Source of the DNA: Psychromonas aquimarina ATCC BAA-1526
Lineage (GTDB): Bacteria; Pseudomonadota; Gammaproteobacteria; Enterobacterales; Psychromonadaceae
Direction: 5' to 3'
DNA: 64,000 nucleotides
Assembly (NCBI RefSeq): GCF_000428725.1
Contig: NZ_AUAM01000023.1
Location: 1 to 64,000 of the forward strand
Below are positions 18,184-33,100 of the stretch, one piece after another. The first letter of the stretch is position 1. Each line of letters starts with the position of its first letter. The translations under genes and the position numbers were made by a program. The notes beneath the pieces are model-generated. The model did not search any database, had not been told where the DNA came from, and saw only the letters and a program-made list of their open reading frames with translations.

Positions 18184-21100
18184 ATGTGCTATTTTTTAAA
18201 TAGAGTTATTGCTGTGTCTTCTGCAGCCCTAATTTTCCTGGCCTCTGCCCCGTTATCTGCTGACAATGCTTTTGATATTCGTGTCGATTCTTCAATTTCT
18301 CAATCAGATCTTAACAGTAGATATGTACTGCATATTAATGATTGTTCTGAAGTTATTAAGGTCTCTGCCGGAAATAATTCTGCTGACAGCTCATCTCTGC
18401 ACAATACAGGCGGTTTCGCATGTGAGTATCCATTTGAAGCGTCCGGCAGTAATAAACTAAATCCTGCTGCTAAAATCAGTTATAGAAACGGGAGTTCAAT
18501 AGAGTACAGCGAACAGTTTGATTACGAAAAACAACTGCCGAATTTAAATATAAATACCGTTTCAATAGTAAATTATAAGGGCTATCAACATGTAAAAGTT
18601 GAAATGTCTGCCTCTGACGATACTGATATAAGCAGTTTATCTTTAAGTTTAACGGGAATAAGAGCAAGCGATCTTCGAAATGCCGGCGGCGTTATAGATA
18701 GAGCGGCTGATAAAGCTTTTGTTAAGACTCGCACCCCCTTAGTGGCCTTTCCTGATTTTGAGGGACAAACAGAGTTCTCCATTTATATTCCGTTATTAAC
18801 AGATTTAACTCAGTCTGAGATTGAAAATAATGGCGTTTTATTGATAAATGCTTCTGCAAAAGACGCATCGGGTAATATTAATTCTAAATCAACAATACAA
18901 TTCACAGGCAAAGATGTTGAAGAGCAAGTACTTGCATTTACTGTTAAACCCAAGCAGATTATTTTTACCGATTTACTGCAGAATGTTGTTATTATGCCGT
19001 CGGTTGAATATCAATTTCGCGGTCATGTTAGTCTGGCCGGGGGCGGTAGAGGTGTCAGCTACTCTAGTTCAAATCCTGCAAAAGTAAGTGTTTCAGATGA
19101 CGGGCTTGTTATACCATTAAGCGAAGATATTGCAGATACTATTATCAGTGTCAGCTACCCCGGCTTTGCACCTGTTAAAATTCCTGTTAAGTTAGATTTA
19201 AATAGAAAATTAGTAAAGCTGAAGGCTCTGTCACTGCATCTGGAGTCATTAAATAAAGTCAAAGCGATGCCTGATATTACAGGTGTTTTTGATGATGGTT
19301 CTGAAGTCGAATTATCATCCGCGACTCCTTATCAGATTGAAATCCCTGAATCTGCGCAGGCATTTATTCACGGCGATGAGCGAGGGTTTTCAGCTAGTTC
19401 AATTATTGAACAACAGGCTCCGTTGAGTGTTCGAATCAGCCTTAAGCAGTTCCCTGAAATTAGTGCTGATATAAACATAACTGCATCTGATGCAGTTCCC
19501 TCCGTTAAATTGAAAGCCTCTGCAGACATCGCGGTAGGAGAAAGTTTAGCATTAACTGCGCAGGCTGATGATGATGTAGACATTGCATGGGTGGAAATGT
19601 GGCTAAATGGTAACTTAGTCGCTAAATTAGATAGTTATCCTTACCTTTTGAATTTGCCGATATCTCAGGAATTAGAAGGGCTTGAGCTTAATTTTACTGC
19701 GTTGGCGGTAGACTCGGCAGGGCAGAGATCTGCACCGTCAATAAGCAGTGTTAAAGTGACAAAAAAATCGGAATTAAGCGTACCTGAATATACGTTTGAA
19801 TTCCCCGCGGATGTTTCTGCCGTTGTTGAACAGACACCTTTAAAATTTAAAATATCCTCAAGTTTAGGTCCCGTTTCTAAGGCCGCATATTCAAGCGGCA
19901 TTTCTCGTGTTGAATTCTATATTAATGGTAACCAGGTCGGTCAGAGCGCATATCCGCTGTTCGAACAAAAAGACTCCTCCAGCGGTGAAGAGAAGAATTT
20001 ATTTGAAATCTGGCAGTTTGATGCAAATTTACCATCCATATCTACCGAATCAACTTCAATTAGTGTGTCTGCACGTATATATGCGGCTAACGGTGCAGTG
20101 CATGATACGCCAGCAAAGCTGGTCAAAGTACTGCAGAATAGTAAACCTGCCGTTCGAATTGTAGAGCCGCTTAGCGGCAGCAGTGTATCTGCCGGACAGA
20201 GTCTAACGGTAAAGCTGGAAGCAAGCGACGACACTCTGAAAAACGGCTCAATTCTGAGCTTTATTGTTAATGGTGAAGAGTTTTATACGCAAACGATCCA
20301 AGATGAAAATGATTATCGTCAGAATGGACATTACAGCTATCAGGTAGAAAATATAAGTTTTGTTCTGCCGATAAAGGAAGAGTGGATCGGCACTTCTGTA
20401 AGCTTGACTGCCAGGCTGCAGGATATTCATCAGCAGGTCAGCCAGACAGAGCCGCTGTTAATTCCAGTTAAAACGGATCAGAAACCGACTTTGGCAATTA
20501 GTTATCCCGCAGAAGGTGCGCAGCTGGTTTCGGGGCTGTCGACAGAGATAAGAGTGAATGCCAGCGATGATATTGCTGTCGCTAAAGTTGAATTCTTTGT
20601 CAATGACCGGTTGATCGGATCTGACTTAAAAGCGCCGTATTCACTTATTTATAAAACCCCTGAAATTAACGGCGAAGCGCCTATTACATTTCATGCAGCT
20701 GCAACCGACAGCATGGGACAGAGAACAAAAAGTGCATTAGTTTACGCAACTTTATCTGAAGATTTTACTGCGCCGGTTATTAACCTGGCATCACCGCAAA
20801 TATCGGAAACTGATGCGGGTGACGACATTGCTAGAGTTGTGGAGTCTGATTTTTTTGCTTTGAAAATAACTGGTTATGATAATGTTGGTGTTACGCATAT
20901 TGATCTGCAGGGGGTGAGTTTTAATAAAGGAAGTGGTTTTGTTTTAACCGGTAATTTAGATGATAAAGTAGAGCAGTCAGATTTTCAGCCGCAGATTATT
21001 CCCGGTGTATTAAATGCATTTTCTGCTATTAAACTGATTTCAGCGCCGGCATTTACCCATACTGAAGGTATTAAATATGATCGCTACCCGCTTAGAGCCA

Positions 21101-24100
21101 CTGCTTATGATCAAGTCGGCAACAGTTCACTAATAGATATCGTTATTGCAGTTTCAGTTGATGAAAAACCAGTCATTGTTGATGTAACTAGTAATCAGAA
21201 AAGATTTTTTGCAAATGATACTGCCAAGTTTGATATTTTAGTTCGAGATGACAAAGAGATTTCAAAATTAGAGTTGAAGTTAATTGATTCTAAAAAGAAT
21301 ATACTTCTGCATAAGCAGTTAACCAGCAAGTCAGGTCTTATTGCCGCAAAAGAGCTAAGTACTCAATTTGAAATTGAACTAGCTAAGTTAAATCTTTTAA
21401 ATGAAGCGAAACCGCTGCAGTTTCTTGTAAAAGCATTTGACAGCCAGATGCAGGAATCACAATGGCAAGCTTTAGCGTTTGATATTACTGCAGATCAGCA
21501 GGCTCCAATTGTTGCTGTCAGCAGTCCGCTGCAGACTGAAACCTTATATGCCGGTGAAACTGTACGATTTAACTGGAAAGGAGCAGATCAATCCGGCATT
21601 AAATCAGTTACAGCAAAACTTGGCGAGCAGGTCTTTGAGCAGAATATTGATAATAAAACGGCCGCACAGGGATTTTTTAATTTTACACTCGCGCAGTTAG
21701 CGGAAGAAGACAGTTCAGAGCAGTCAGTTGTTTTAGAGCTTAGTGCTGAAGATATTCACGGCAATAAAAGTGAAGTGTCTAAATGGCGCTACAGTTTAGC
21801 GCATGATAATAAGCCGCAGATTTCAGTCCGTACCCCTGCCGCCGGCGAGCGGGTAACTGAAGGTGAGCAGATGACGATTAATGCACTGGTCAGCGATGAT
21901 CGGGGATTAAGCAGTGTGGTTTTCTTTACTCGTTCAGGTCAGGTTGAAACTGTATTTAAAAGATTTGACGGCGCTAAAATTGATACTCAGGGAGATTACC
22001 TAAGCGCAGCACTTCGAGTACCTGAGCAGTCTGATAATAATCCAGTGATTGTTGGTATACGGGCTGTAGATACGCACGGCCAGGAAACGGAAGTGCAGTT
22101 AGATATTCAAATACTTGATGACTTACAAGCTCCTGAAATTGTTCTTTATAAACCGGCTAGTGACCTGCAGATTTACCCTGGACAGAGTTTTCAAATCAGC
22201 GGCACGGCAAGTGATAATCTTTATATAAACAAAGTTAATTTAGCCTTTATAGATGAATCAGGTAATTTATTGCCGTTAGAGTGGGAAATTTTCTCACGTA
22301 AAGATCGTATTGAAACGATAAAGGCCGCTAATCAGGGAACTCTTGGCTCAATTATTGTCGGCAGCAGGTTTTATACTGATTTTTCCGGCAGAGTTCGTAT
22401 TCCGCTTGAAGCAGTTAATACCATGGCGGGTAATAGTTATCAGTTAACTGCGACTGCAACTGATAATGGAATTAACGAAAAAACCTTTGAAAGTGTGCAG
22501 GTTGAGATATTAGATGACGATATTAAGCCGGTTATAAAATTTAATAAACCAGGTAAGTTACTGGTGGAGAAGCAGCAGGCAGTGGTTGATTTTTCTGTTT
22601 CAGATAATATTGCCGTAGCTTCTTATAAAGTCTGGTTAAAAGAGCAGGATCAGCAGGATAAATTGTTATTTGAGAAGCAGGATCTGTTTGCTGCTCAAGT
22701 TTCTGTCAGTGAGACTCTGGATATTTCTGCTTATAAACCTAAGCAGCTGCACAATACCGAACTGCAGCTGCTGGTTGAGGCCGCTGATGTCAGAGGCAAT
22801 AAGGTATTATACAGCCACTCTTTTGAGATATCGGTAGATCAGCCGCCGCAGTTAAGTATTATTAATGAACTGCCGAAACAGCAGTTGATTAAAGGTGGTG
22901 TGTACCATGCTGCACTTAATGTTAGTGATGATTACGCACTAGAAGGGACAAACAGTTTTGCTGTATTGACTTCTATGCTGCAGAGTGAAGCTGGAATACG
23001 CGGACCAACGGGTCTTGAAATTGAAGATAGCCCTGCAGTTCGTTTTAATTATCCGGAAGGACAGGCGCAGAATGCTTCTGTATTAATTAATGGAAAATCC
23101 TACCTTGAAATTGCAGACGGCCAGTTAACCAGCTTTGTTAAACCGGCTGAAATCAAGACACTGACCGTTAAAGGCTCAGATCAAACTGAAGTAAAATATA
23201 TAGTTACTTTTTACTCTAACAATCCTTGTTCAACGGGGACCTTCAGCCGTGAGTTTATTCAGTCAACACCGTTAGATCTAGGGAAATACCTAAGCGCAGA
23301 TATTACGCGGGCTGAAATTCAGCTTGAATATCCATTAAGCGGTCCGGAGTTTATTAAGTCGATTTATATCAGTTTTGCTGATACTCAGGTAATCAACAGC
23401 TATAAAACCGATGGTGTAACACAGTCTGTTAGTCCGGCCGCTTCTGTTGCTGTTGCTTTAGATGGAATTGGTTTAGTTGAGTCAACTAAACTATTTAATA
23501 CTAGCAGCAATAAAGCTCGTTTTGGTTTTATTACCCCTGTAAATCATAATATCGAAGCTGATGCTTATACCGTTTTTGCGCATGGTCTTGACCGCTATTC
23601 TGCACAACGTGGGGATATTACCCTTAAGGCTCTAGCAACGCAGCCTGTAGTGTCAGATCTGTTCCCGCCTGAGCTTACTGTAACAGGCCCGCAAGCCGGT
23701 CGTGTATTAGTACCGCTGCAGCAGATCAATCTGCAGGCGTTGTTTTCTGATAATACCGATATGCTGTCAACCGTTAAAGTGCTGCAGAACCGCCAGAAAC
23801 AGCTGACAGATCTTGGCAGTGTATTTGCGCAGAAGGACTTAAGTTTTCCATATCAAGTACCAAAAGATTTTGATAATGGAGAGCTTGAACTTGCTCTTAT
23901 TGCAGAGGACAGAAGCGGTCATCAGGTATTAAAAAATCTGATATTTCCATTAGCCGCCAATGAGAAACCGCAGTTAGAATTTAGCGGTTTTCATAGTTAC
24001 AAAGTGAACGGCAGTTATTTAAAAAACTATACCGATCCGCAGCGTTTGAATTACGGTGAGTTCTGGGTTCGTAATGGCGAGAGTTTTGCTGTTGATGTCA

Positions 24101-27100
24101 GACTGAGTGATGATGCCGGTCTGCAAAAGTATGAAATAAATCGTCTCGATGCAGAAGGGCAGACTGCGGAAACTATTTTTGAAAAATCGTTTTCGGTACA
24201 GTGCCCTGCGCCTCAGATTGTAAGCCACAGTCAGAGCCGTGAAATTTTATTTAACTTCAATAAACCCGTTGAGTATCAGCTGGTAACAATAGATACCTAC
24301 GGCCATAAAATATCGCGTAACTTTATTGTTCATCCTCTGGCAAATGTAAAACCAGAAATCCGCATCGTCTCTCCCGCCCAGGATCAAGAAATTGCAGCGG
24401 GAACATTCCGTCTTCAGGCTGAGTTTATCGCCTCTGATGACCGTATGCTCTCTACTCGTTTTTCTGACGGCAAAGGAATACGTGTTTTAGTTAACGATGT
24501 ACCTGTCGCATTAAGTAAATTTAAGAGCGGTATCGATGCTGTTAAACATAGCGAAGCGTTGGATTCAATCTATGATGCATTTGAAAAAAATTACGGCATA
24601 GACAGAGCAGAAGAGTTCGGTCAGGCATCGAGCCCCTATCTGATTTCAGGGCAGTTTGAATTAGAGATACCTGAAGGCCTGGTTCGTTTTGGTGAAACTT
24701 TACGTATAAGCGCTTATATTACTGACTCAGATGATGCTGCCGGAACGGATGAAATCAGCCTTAAGGTAGCTCCGGATACAATTATACCTGAGCCGCTTGT
24801 TCTTGGACCTGGTGCAGGTTTCAGCGCAGTTGAAAATTCTGATTTTACACTTAAATTCGCAGCCTACGATAATGTCAAAGTAGAACGAATTGAAGTACAA
24901 ACTGCATATGGTTTACTGTCTAAAGACGGCAGCTACAATAAAGGTTCGTATAAAAAAATCCGCTTAGTTGATGCAATTCCTGCTGCTGATTTTCAGCCTT
25001 TATCAACAGAGAATATTGACACACCAGAGTATGCTCAAAAACTGCACATTAAAGCTTTACATGAAATATATAAAGATTTTTCTACTGTACCAGCAGATCA
25101 GGTTAAAAGGACTGATATATGGGTTAAGATCATTGCTCAGGATGTATCAGGTACAAACAGTATTGAGCTGTCTTATCCGGTCAAGGTAGATGAAAAACCT
25201 GTTTTAGATATTAAGTCGCCTCTGCCGGGAGCAAAAGTAGTAGAGAAAACACAGCAGACAATCCAGGTGAATGCGTTTGATGATGTTGGTTTAAGTTACG
25301 TTAAATTAACAGCAGAGCATCAGGGAGAAATTCTAAAAACACAGAAAATAACAACGGCTTCCTATACTTTTGTTGTTGATATGCCGGCTTATTCTGAGAA
25401 GGGCGTGAATACAGTTGAGGTCAGTATCGAAGCCATGGATACCTATGGTGCTAAGTTTAATTCTCCGGATCAGCATATTGCCCGCGAAAGTTTGTCCGTT
25501 GAAATTGTTATGGATCAGCCTCCGGTAATCACTATTGCCCAGCCTCAAGATCAGCAGGAAATTATCGAGGGAGAACATCTATTAGTTCAGATCAATGCAT
25601 CCGATGATGTCGCTGTTGACCTTGTTGTACTTAATGTAAAAGGATTAAAAAACGGAGAGCAGAGCTTTACCGATTTAGTTTTTCCCTATGAGTTTTTTAT
25701 CCAGGTACCCTATGGACAGGCGGGAACGGATCTATTACTTAGCGCCAGTGTTAGCGAAAAAAGAGAAAAGCCGAGAACAATCACCTTACCTGAGCCAGTT
25801 ACCGTTAAGGTACTGAAAGATGAAAGTGCGCCGGAAGTTAGTATTATTAAACCGTCGGGAATCGATTCTCGAATTGCGGAAAAGCGCTTCTTGTTTTATC
25901 AGCTGGAAATTGAAGATAATGTAAAGGTTGCTTCGGCAAATGTAGCACTGCTGGCGGATCGTGATGCTGACGGTGTGTTTGCCGAGAGTGAAGTTATCAG
26001 TAATAACTTTCTATTATCACCTCCTTATTCCGGCTCTCTTGCGGTTGGACAGTTAAGCGACTACCTGGATAAGAGTGATCCGCGCAATGAACTGGCAATG
26101 CAGCTTAGAGTGACTGCTAAAGACGGTATCGGCAATAAGAGCGTTGAATATACACCGCTAACTCTGGTTAAAAATCAGCTGCCTGAAGTAACGGGTATTA
26201 AATTTTTAGACTCAAGAGGTTTTAATCTCGGGCTGATTAATGAAATAACTGAAAACCGCGGGATTGTGGTGCAGATTTTAGCTGATGATCCTGAAATTGG
26301 GGTCGATAGTGCCAGTCTTTATTATGCCGTTGCTGCTGATGCAAAAAATCTAACATTTAATAAACTGGGAGAAGACAGCAGTAACCCATTTCAGTTCCAT
26401 TTTCAAATTCCCAGCGGCTCAGCAGGTAAAAACCTTTATTTCAAGGCGCAGGCTAGAGATGTTGACGGTTACAGCAGCGAAATTACCCCGGTTCTAAGCA
26501 CACTGCAGATTCTGCAGGATAAACCGCCGGTCACGAAAATAGTGAAGCCTGATAACGACAGTTCAGTTGTTATTGACGGGGAAGATATAGAGATACTGGT
26601 TGAAGTTTTTGATGATTTAGGTGTTGAAGGCGTTGACCATGTTGTTTTTTACAGCAACGGACAGCCTGTACTTACTGTTTATGATAGTTTAGGGCAGCGT
26701 AACGGCAGCTTCGCACAGGACCATCTGTACAGAGGGCTGTTAGCCGCACCATCCGGTGTTGACGGATTTGTGGTACAGGCAATTGCTTATGATGTTATGG
26801 GGCAGGCCGGCGCTAGTCAGGAAGTATTAATCGGGCGTATCAAAGATACGGTGCCACCTAAAATCTCGGTGCTTTATCCTTTAAATAATGAAATATTAAC
26901 CGTATCTGAGCCGTTAAGAGCGGTTGTTGCGGTTGAAGATATCGGTACGGTTATCGAATCCGTTTCCATGAATTGGAAAAGAGAGTATCAGCTAGCCTCT
27001 GGAGAGTGGCAGACTCTTGCTGAATATCCATTAGCGTTAAGTCGTAATGATATTCGAGGTGCTGGTGATAATACTCCGGTCAGTGAGCCGGAACTACATA

Positions 27101-30100
27101 AATATATTTTCTGGGCTGATTTTACCGGCTTAACGGATTCTGAGGGACGACAGGTACTGCTGCGCACAGATAAAAGAAACGAACGCATCAGTGTTACTAC
27201 TACTGTTGTGACCAAAGAGCACAGCGAATCTGTTACTACCTTTTATGAAATGGGAATTGCAGTCAGCGAAAGGCGATTTATTTCTCCTCAGAAAGATGAA
27301 CAGGAGAGTGCTAAGCAGGTTTATTATTCTGCTATAGATCAGTACAAAACGTCCGATCGAACGGGCGCACTTATTGCAGCCTGGTCTACTCAAGATCCGA
27401 TGCAGTTAGAGCAGGGCTTAGGTGTTGTCTCTGTTGAACAGAAAATTATACCTAAAACAGGTATATATATTTTAGACGGGGTTGACGAGACTCGTTTAGA
27501 CGGCAGCGGAGATCTTTTTCTTTATTCTGATTTACTAAACGGTGCTGCCGAAATCTTTACCGGGACCATTGGTGAAATTAAGGCTGATGCAAATATTGTT
27601 CTGGCAGCCAAATCCGGAGTTATGACTGACAGCTCTTTGAGTAATAAAAATGAGTCGAAATTTACTAACCAGCTTGAAGAAAATATTAAGAAAAACTGGC
27701 TGGGAGAATCAAGCGGAGCAGAAGGTTCAGGTGAACTTTATTATGATAACTCAGACGCCGAGCTGCTGCTGTTTAATCAGCAGAATGCGGACTACAAGTT
27801 TGGGCTGCCTTATCAGCTGATCGGACGGGTTGATCTGCCCTATGCTGATGTCTACGGCTTGGACCGGGCCGATGATCTGGCCTTAGTTGCGAACGGCTTA
27901 GGCGGTGTTCAGGCTATTGATATTAGTGAATTTAATGCGCCTTATCATATTGGATATATCAAGCCGAACGGTTTTGCCCGAGATGTGAAAATTAAAGGCG
28001 GCTATGCTTTTATTGCCGCATCACATGAGGGGGTAGTTGTTGCTGATATCAGCGATCCTTCCATGCCGATTATTTCTGTTATCGATACTCTGGGTATTGC
28101 TAATCGACTGCATATTCAGGGAAATAAATTATACGTAACAAACATGGCTGGTGAGGGACAGGCTTCTCAGCTGGATATTTTTGATATTGCTGACCCTTAT
28201 AAACTTAACCACCTTAAATCAATCGAGTTGACACCTGCCCGTAAAGATCTTGTCGCAGACGGTGCCTATGATGTCTTTGTTTCAGGTAATTTAGCCTTTG
28301 TCAGTGTACTGTATTCGGATCAGGAAGATAAACCGGCGCAAAGTATGCTGGAAATAATTGACCTTAAAAAAGCCCAGCAGGCGGATCTTGATGCAACTAT
28401 ACCTGTTATGGTTAAACGCAATGCTTCAATTGATGATCCTGCTGTACGCGGTATTACATTAGGGCGCGGCGGCATTCAAGCTGCTACCGGTAAATCCGGC
28501 ATCAACAGGATAGATCTGCCTGCATTAACCGTTATTGCTGAGCAGCCTGTTGCGGACTCATTTGATGTGCCGCTGCTGGGAACTTCTATCGAAATAGAGT
28601 TATCGGCAGCTGTCAGTGCTTCAACTGACTTAGCATCTTATTTCGATATTCGCCAAGGTAATGCGCTGTTCGGAAAGTCTGTTGTGGAGCAGTTTGAACT
28701 GGCTTTTGTCACTAAAGGTAATTCAATCAGTACCCGCTATATTTCCCTGAAGTTAAAATCGGGTAAGCAGCTGCTTCCGCTTACCTCTTACTCTGTGGTT
28801 GTAAAAGCGGGATTATCGCCGTTAACAGGTTACGCTTTAGGCTCTGATTATATCTTCAGCTTTACCAGTGCCAGCCATACTGATGCACTTTCACCTGATA
28901 TCACCTCTATTTGTACGCTGCAGAGTGTTGAAATACTCAAAAGCTGTATCAGTACAGGTGATATAAACGGCGGTACAAAGGTTGTTATTGCCGGTTTTAA
29001 CTTTGCAGAGAAACCAAAGCTGCTGATTGGTAACAGACCGCTCGGTATTGAGAAAATAGTCAAAGGGACGGACGGGGAAGCGGATCGTATTTATGCGGTT
29101 ACAGCCCCTAACTATGCAGGACCGGCAGCTGTTACTGTAACTAATAAGTATAACCTTAGCGATACGGTTATTGCAGGTTTTACTTATGTTGATCAGCTGC
29201 AGATAGACTTTTTAACACCGGCGATTGTTAGTACAAATCAGAACGGTATTAATGACAAAGTTGATATTATCGGTAAAGGTTTCCATTCCGGTATTACTAT
29301 TAAAGCTTATAAATCAGGCAGTCCTGACACAGCTGTGACTGATCAGCCTGATAATGACCGCCTAAGACTTTACAGCGCAGAGCGCATGAACTGGTCTGTG
29401 CCTGATTTTAGTAAAGGCTCAGGAGAAAGTTACCGCGGCTTTATTGATATTGAGATAAGCGATGCTGCAGGGCGTAAATATCTGCTTAAAAATGCACTGT
29501 TTTACGGGCGTTTAGAAATTGATCGTTCATTAAGAACTGCCGAGTTATTAGATGATGAGAATAAAGACAGTTACATTCCAGATTCGATAGAACTTCCTCC
29601 CGGCTTAATTGTTGATCTAGAAGCGGATCCGTCACTTAATTTAATTTATGTTCTGGGCCGCGGTGTTGTAAAAAACAGTAATATCAGCAGCAGCGAACAG
29701 ATGAGAAATAGTTTCAGCCCGGGCTGGATCTCTCTTGTTAAATATTCGCCGCAGGATTTGACTAATGCGGCTCCAAAACATGGTTTAGGTTATTATAATC
29801 TGCCGCCTGATCTTGTGCCGACGGATATGACATTAGTTGATCAGCATCTGTTTGTGACTGCCAGAGGTTATTCATTCCCGCTGATACGCTCAGAGTTTGA
29901 ATCTCAGTCGGTTTTATTGGTTTATGATCGGGAAATTAGAGATCCTGATAACTTAAGCGAATCTCCCGAAGGTAAAGACCGCCAGTTTATATACAGTCTA
30001 CCCCTAGCTTTCAATAAAGCGCCTCGTAAAGTGATTGGTTATCAGGGCCTGTTATTTGCGTCCGCCGGAAGTGAAGGTGTGGCGGTGATTAATATTTCAG

Positions 30101-33100
30101 ATCCGACTAAACCGGTTCTGATTAAAGTCATTGATACTGCTGTTATTTCCGGAAGCAGTTATAAACTGAATGTTCAGGATATTGAGCTGATTGCCGGGCG
30201 TTTGCATATTGTAACGGCATACGGTAAAACACAAAAACGTTTAGTCTTCAGTATCGATTCACCTTCTATGCCGCAGCTTGGCAGCAGCTCGATTGGCGGT
30301 TTAACGGCACCTTTAGCTAATCAGAACCGTTTTGTATCCGGCACAGCTGTGCAGCTTGTCGACAGCAGTAAAGCACAATATATAAAATCACAAGGCCAGT
30401 ATCAGGGTTATGGTTTCAGTGTTCCCGGTCAAAGTAAAGGCATTGCCGCAAACAGCAGTTTAGCGGTTAATTTAACGCGGACAAAAGGAGATAAAAATAA
30501 GAATTACAGCGATTCCTATTTAAGTCTTTATGATATCAGCAATCCGGCCAATATCGGCCTGCTTGATGCGTTAAGTGAGCAGAGAAGAGAGCTGATTGGT
30601 TTGTCCTCCGATTATGCAGCAGAGAATAGTTTTCGACACAGTGAAAGTTGGTTGAAAGATCCTCTCCTGTTAACGCATGACGGTATTGCAGTTTATGCGC
30701 AGTTAACCGGAACTAAGGCAGGGGCAACGGGCAGTGTACTGAATTTTGTGGATACATTAACGCAGGATTTAGCTGCATCTGTACCTGAAAACGGCGATCT
30801 TAATGTTAATTTAGATACAGCTTTAACACTTGAATTTACTCGTCCGCTAACCGGGACACTGGCTGATCTTAAACCTTATATTGAACTGCAGCTGTTTAAT
30901 GCACAGGGTAAATGGGAAGCTGTGGATATTGACCTTGCACAAGGTGCTCACAGCAGAGAAATAAAGCTGCAGACTAGTCTGTCTGCACACAGCTCTTACC
31001 GTATTAACTTGTCAGAGCAGGCCGGCTCACGCCGCACTATTGGTTTATTTAATCACCAGATTAGCTTTAAAACAGCTGCGTTTAGCGGTGTGAAACCGGA
31101 AATATTAACGGTAGTACCTGCTGTTTTACAAATCGAAGGCGGGCAGGTGACCGTGCAGGTGCGTAACGGTGATAATGGCGCTCAATTCACTGTTGCTGGT
31201 GCTGAGGCCGCTGTGCTTTCTGTGAAGCCGATAGAGGCGAATATTACTGAATACCAGTTAGATATACCTGGAAATTTCCCCGGTCCTGCAAAACTGTCCA
31301 TTGAAAACGGAGCCGGCGGTAAAAACAGTAAAATAGGGGCACTGCTTTATGTTGAACCTTTGCAGGTCAGCAGCTTAAAACCAGCCCAGGGCTCATTAAG
31401 CGGCGGCACTAAAGTACTTCTGTATGGTCAGGGGTTCCGCTTTGATGGTACGCAGCTTGAGGTTTCATTCGGCGGTTATCCGGTTGATCCGGACAGTATT
31501 AAAATATTAGACAGTCAGACCATTGAAGTACTGACTCCCGGCGGTGCAATTGGGGAAGTTGATGTCACTGTACGTCTGAGTAACGGCCAGTTTAAAACGC
31601 TGAATAAAGCATTTAGATATCAGCAGCCGCTGCAGTCGAATATTAAAGCACCTGGTCAGCAGGTATATGATGCAGTATTAGATCCTACGGAGAGTTTCCT
31701 GATAACCGCATCGGGCAGTCAGGGCGTTGTTATTTATGATATTGCAGCATCTAATTATACAGGCGGTCAGGATAACCCGTTGAATCCTGATGATCTGCTC
31801 CAGAAAATTGATAGAAACAGAGACGGTATTGATGATCGCCTGCTTGCGCAGGTCAAACTGCCCGCTGGATATCATGCGGTTGGTGTTGCGCCGTTTTTTG
31901 AAAAAGGTGCGGATAGGGTCTTTGTTACCGGTGTTAAATTAAGCAGCGGAGAAGCGCATGAGAGCCGTCTGTTTGTTATCTCTTTCGATGCCTTTGATAT
32001 TAATAATTCTATTATTATTAAACAGTTGCAGTTACCTTCAAAGGGTGTGCGCGGTGTAACGGTTAATAATAATAAAGTCATCCTTTCCTTGTATGAAGGC
32101 GGTGTCGGATTTGTTGATGCGTACCTGCATAATAAACTTTATCTGGTTGATCAGCTGGTTTTACCGCAGCTGGCTCCTGTCTTAGATGCCGTGCAGATAA
32201 ATAACCATTCTGGGCAAAGTGAAAAGTATATCGCTGTCGGTGGTGCTTTTAATTATCTGTTTAATAAGCTGGTCGAAGATGAAAAAGTCGGTTCCGGCGG
32301 ATTCTACCTGCTGGAGAAAACAACCAGTAAAGCCTTGAGCCTGACTTCATCATTGGATATTCCTGCTTCTAGAGTCAAGGTAAGCGGTGATTATGCTTAT
32401 CTAGCTGCTGGAAAATCAGGTCTGGTTATTGTTGATATCAGTGATTTATCATCACCGCAGATAGTATCCCGGGTTAACCATCTGGGTGAAGTTTACGATA
32501 TTGATTTAAATGGACATTTTGTTTATCTCGCCCTAGGTGATAAAGGTGTGATTGCGGTTGATATTACAAATCCTAAATCACCGCTAGTGACTCAGGGAAG
32601 TCAAACTCAAACAGGTGATGCAGTCTTTTCCGTTGCTGCCGGCGATTTTGCATCAGCGGCTGCCGGTATAGCAGAAACTGGCGGTACGGTTGTACAGATA
32701 TCGCCGGATCCTGTTCTTAAATTACATTCCGTTTTCCCTGAAAACAAGATACTGGACAGACAGACAAACGGTCAGTTACTGCTTATCGCTAGATTTAACA
32801 AAGCAATTGATATGACAGAAGCTAATAAGCATAAATTCAGTTTATTAGATGCCTCTGGTCAGCTTATCGGCACTGATATTGATCTGCAGAATAATGATGC
32901 CAGACTGATTGTTGATCAGGCGGATGCTCAAAAACTGCTGCCCGGTGAGAAACTGCAGTTAGTAATTAAAAAGGGAGTTTCTTCAGATAAGGAGCTTGCT
33001 TCAGGTAACTCAATCCGCTTGTATGAGTTAGCTCAGGATCAGTCCATCGAATTAACTTACCGCGGTGCCAGAAGCGCACTGCTGCTTATTGATGCGCTTG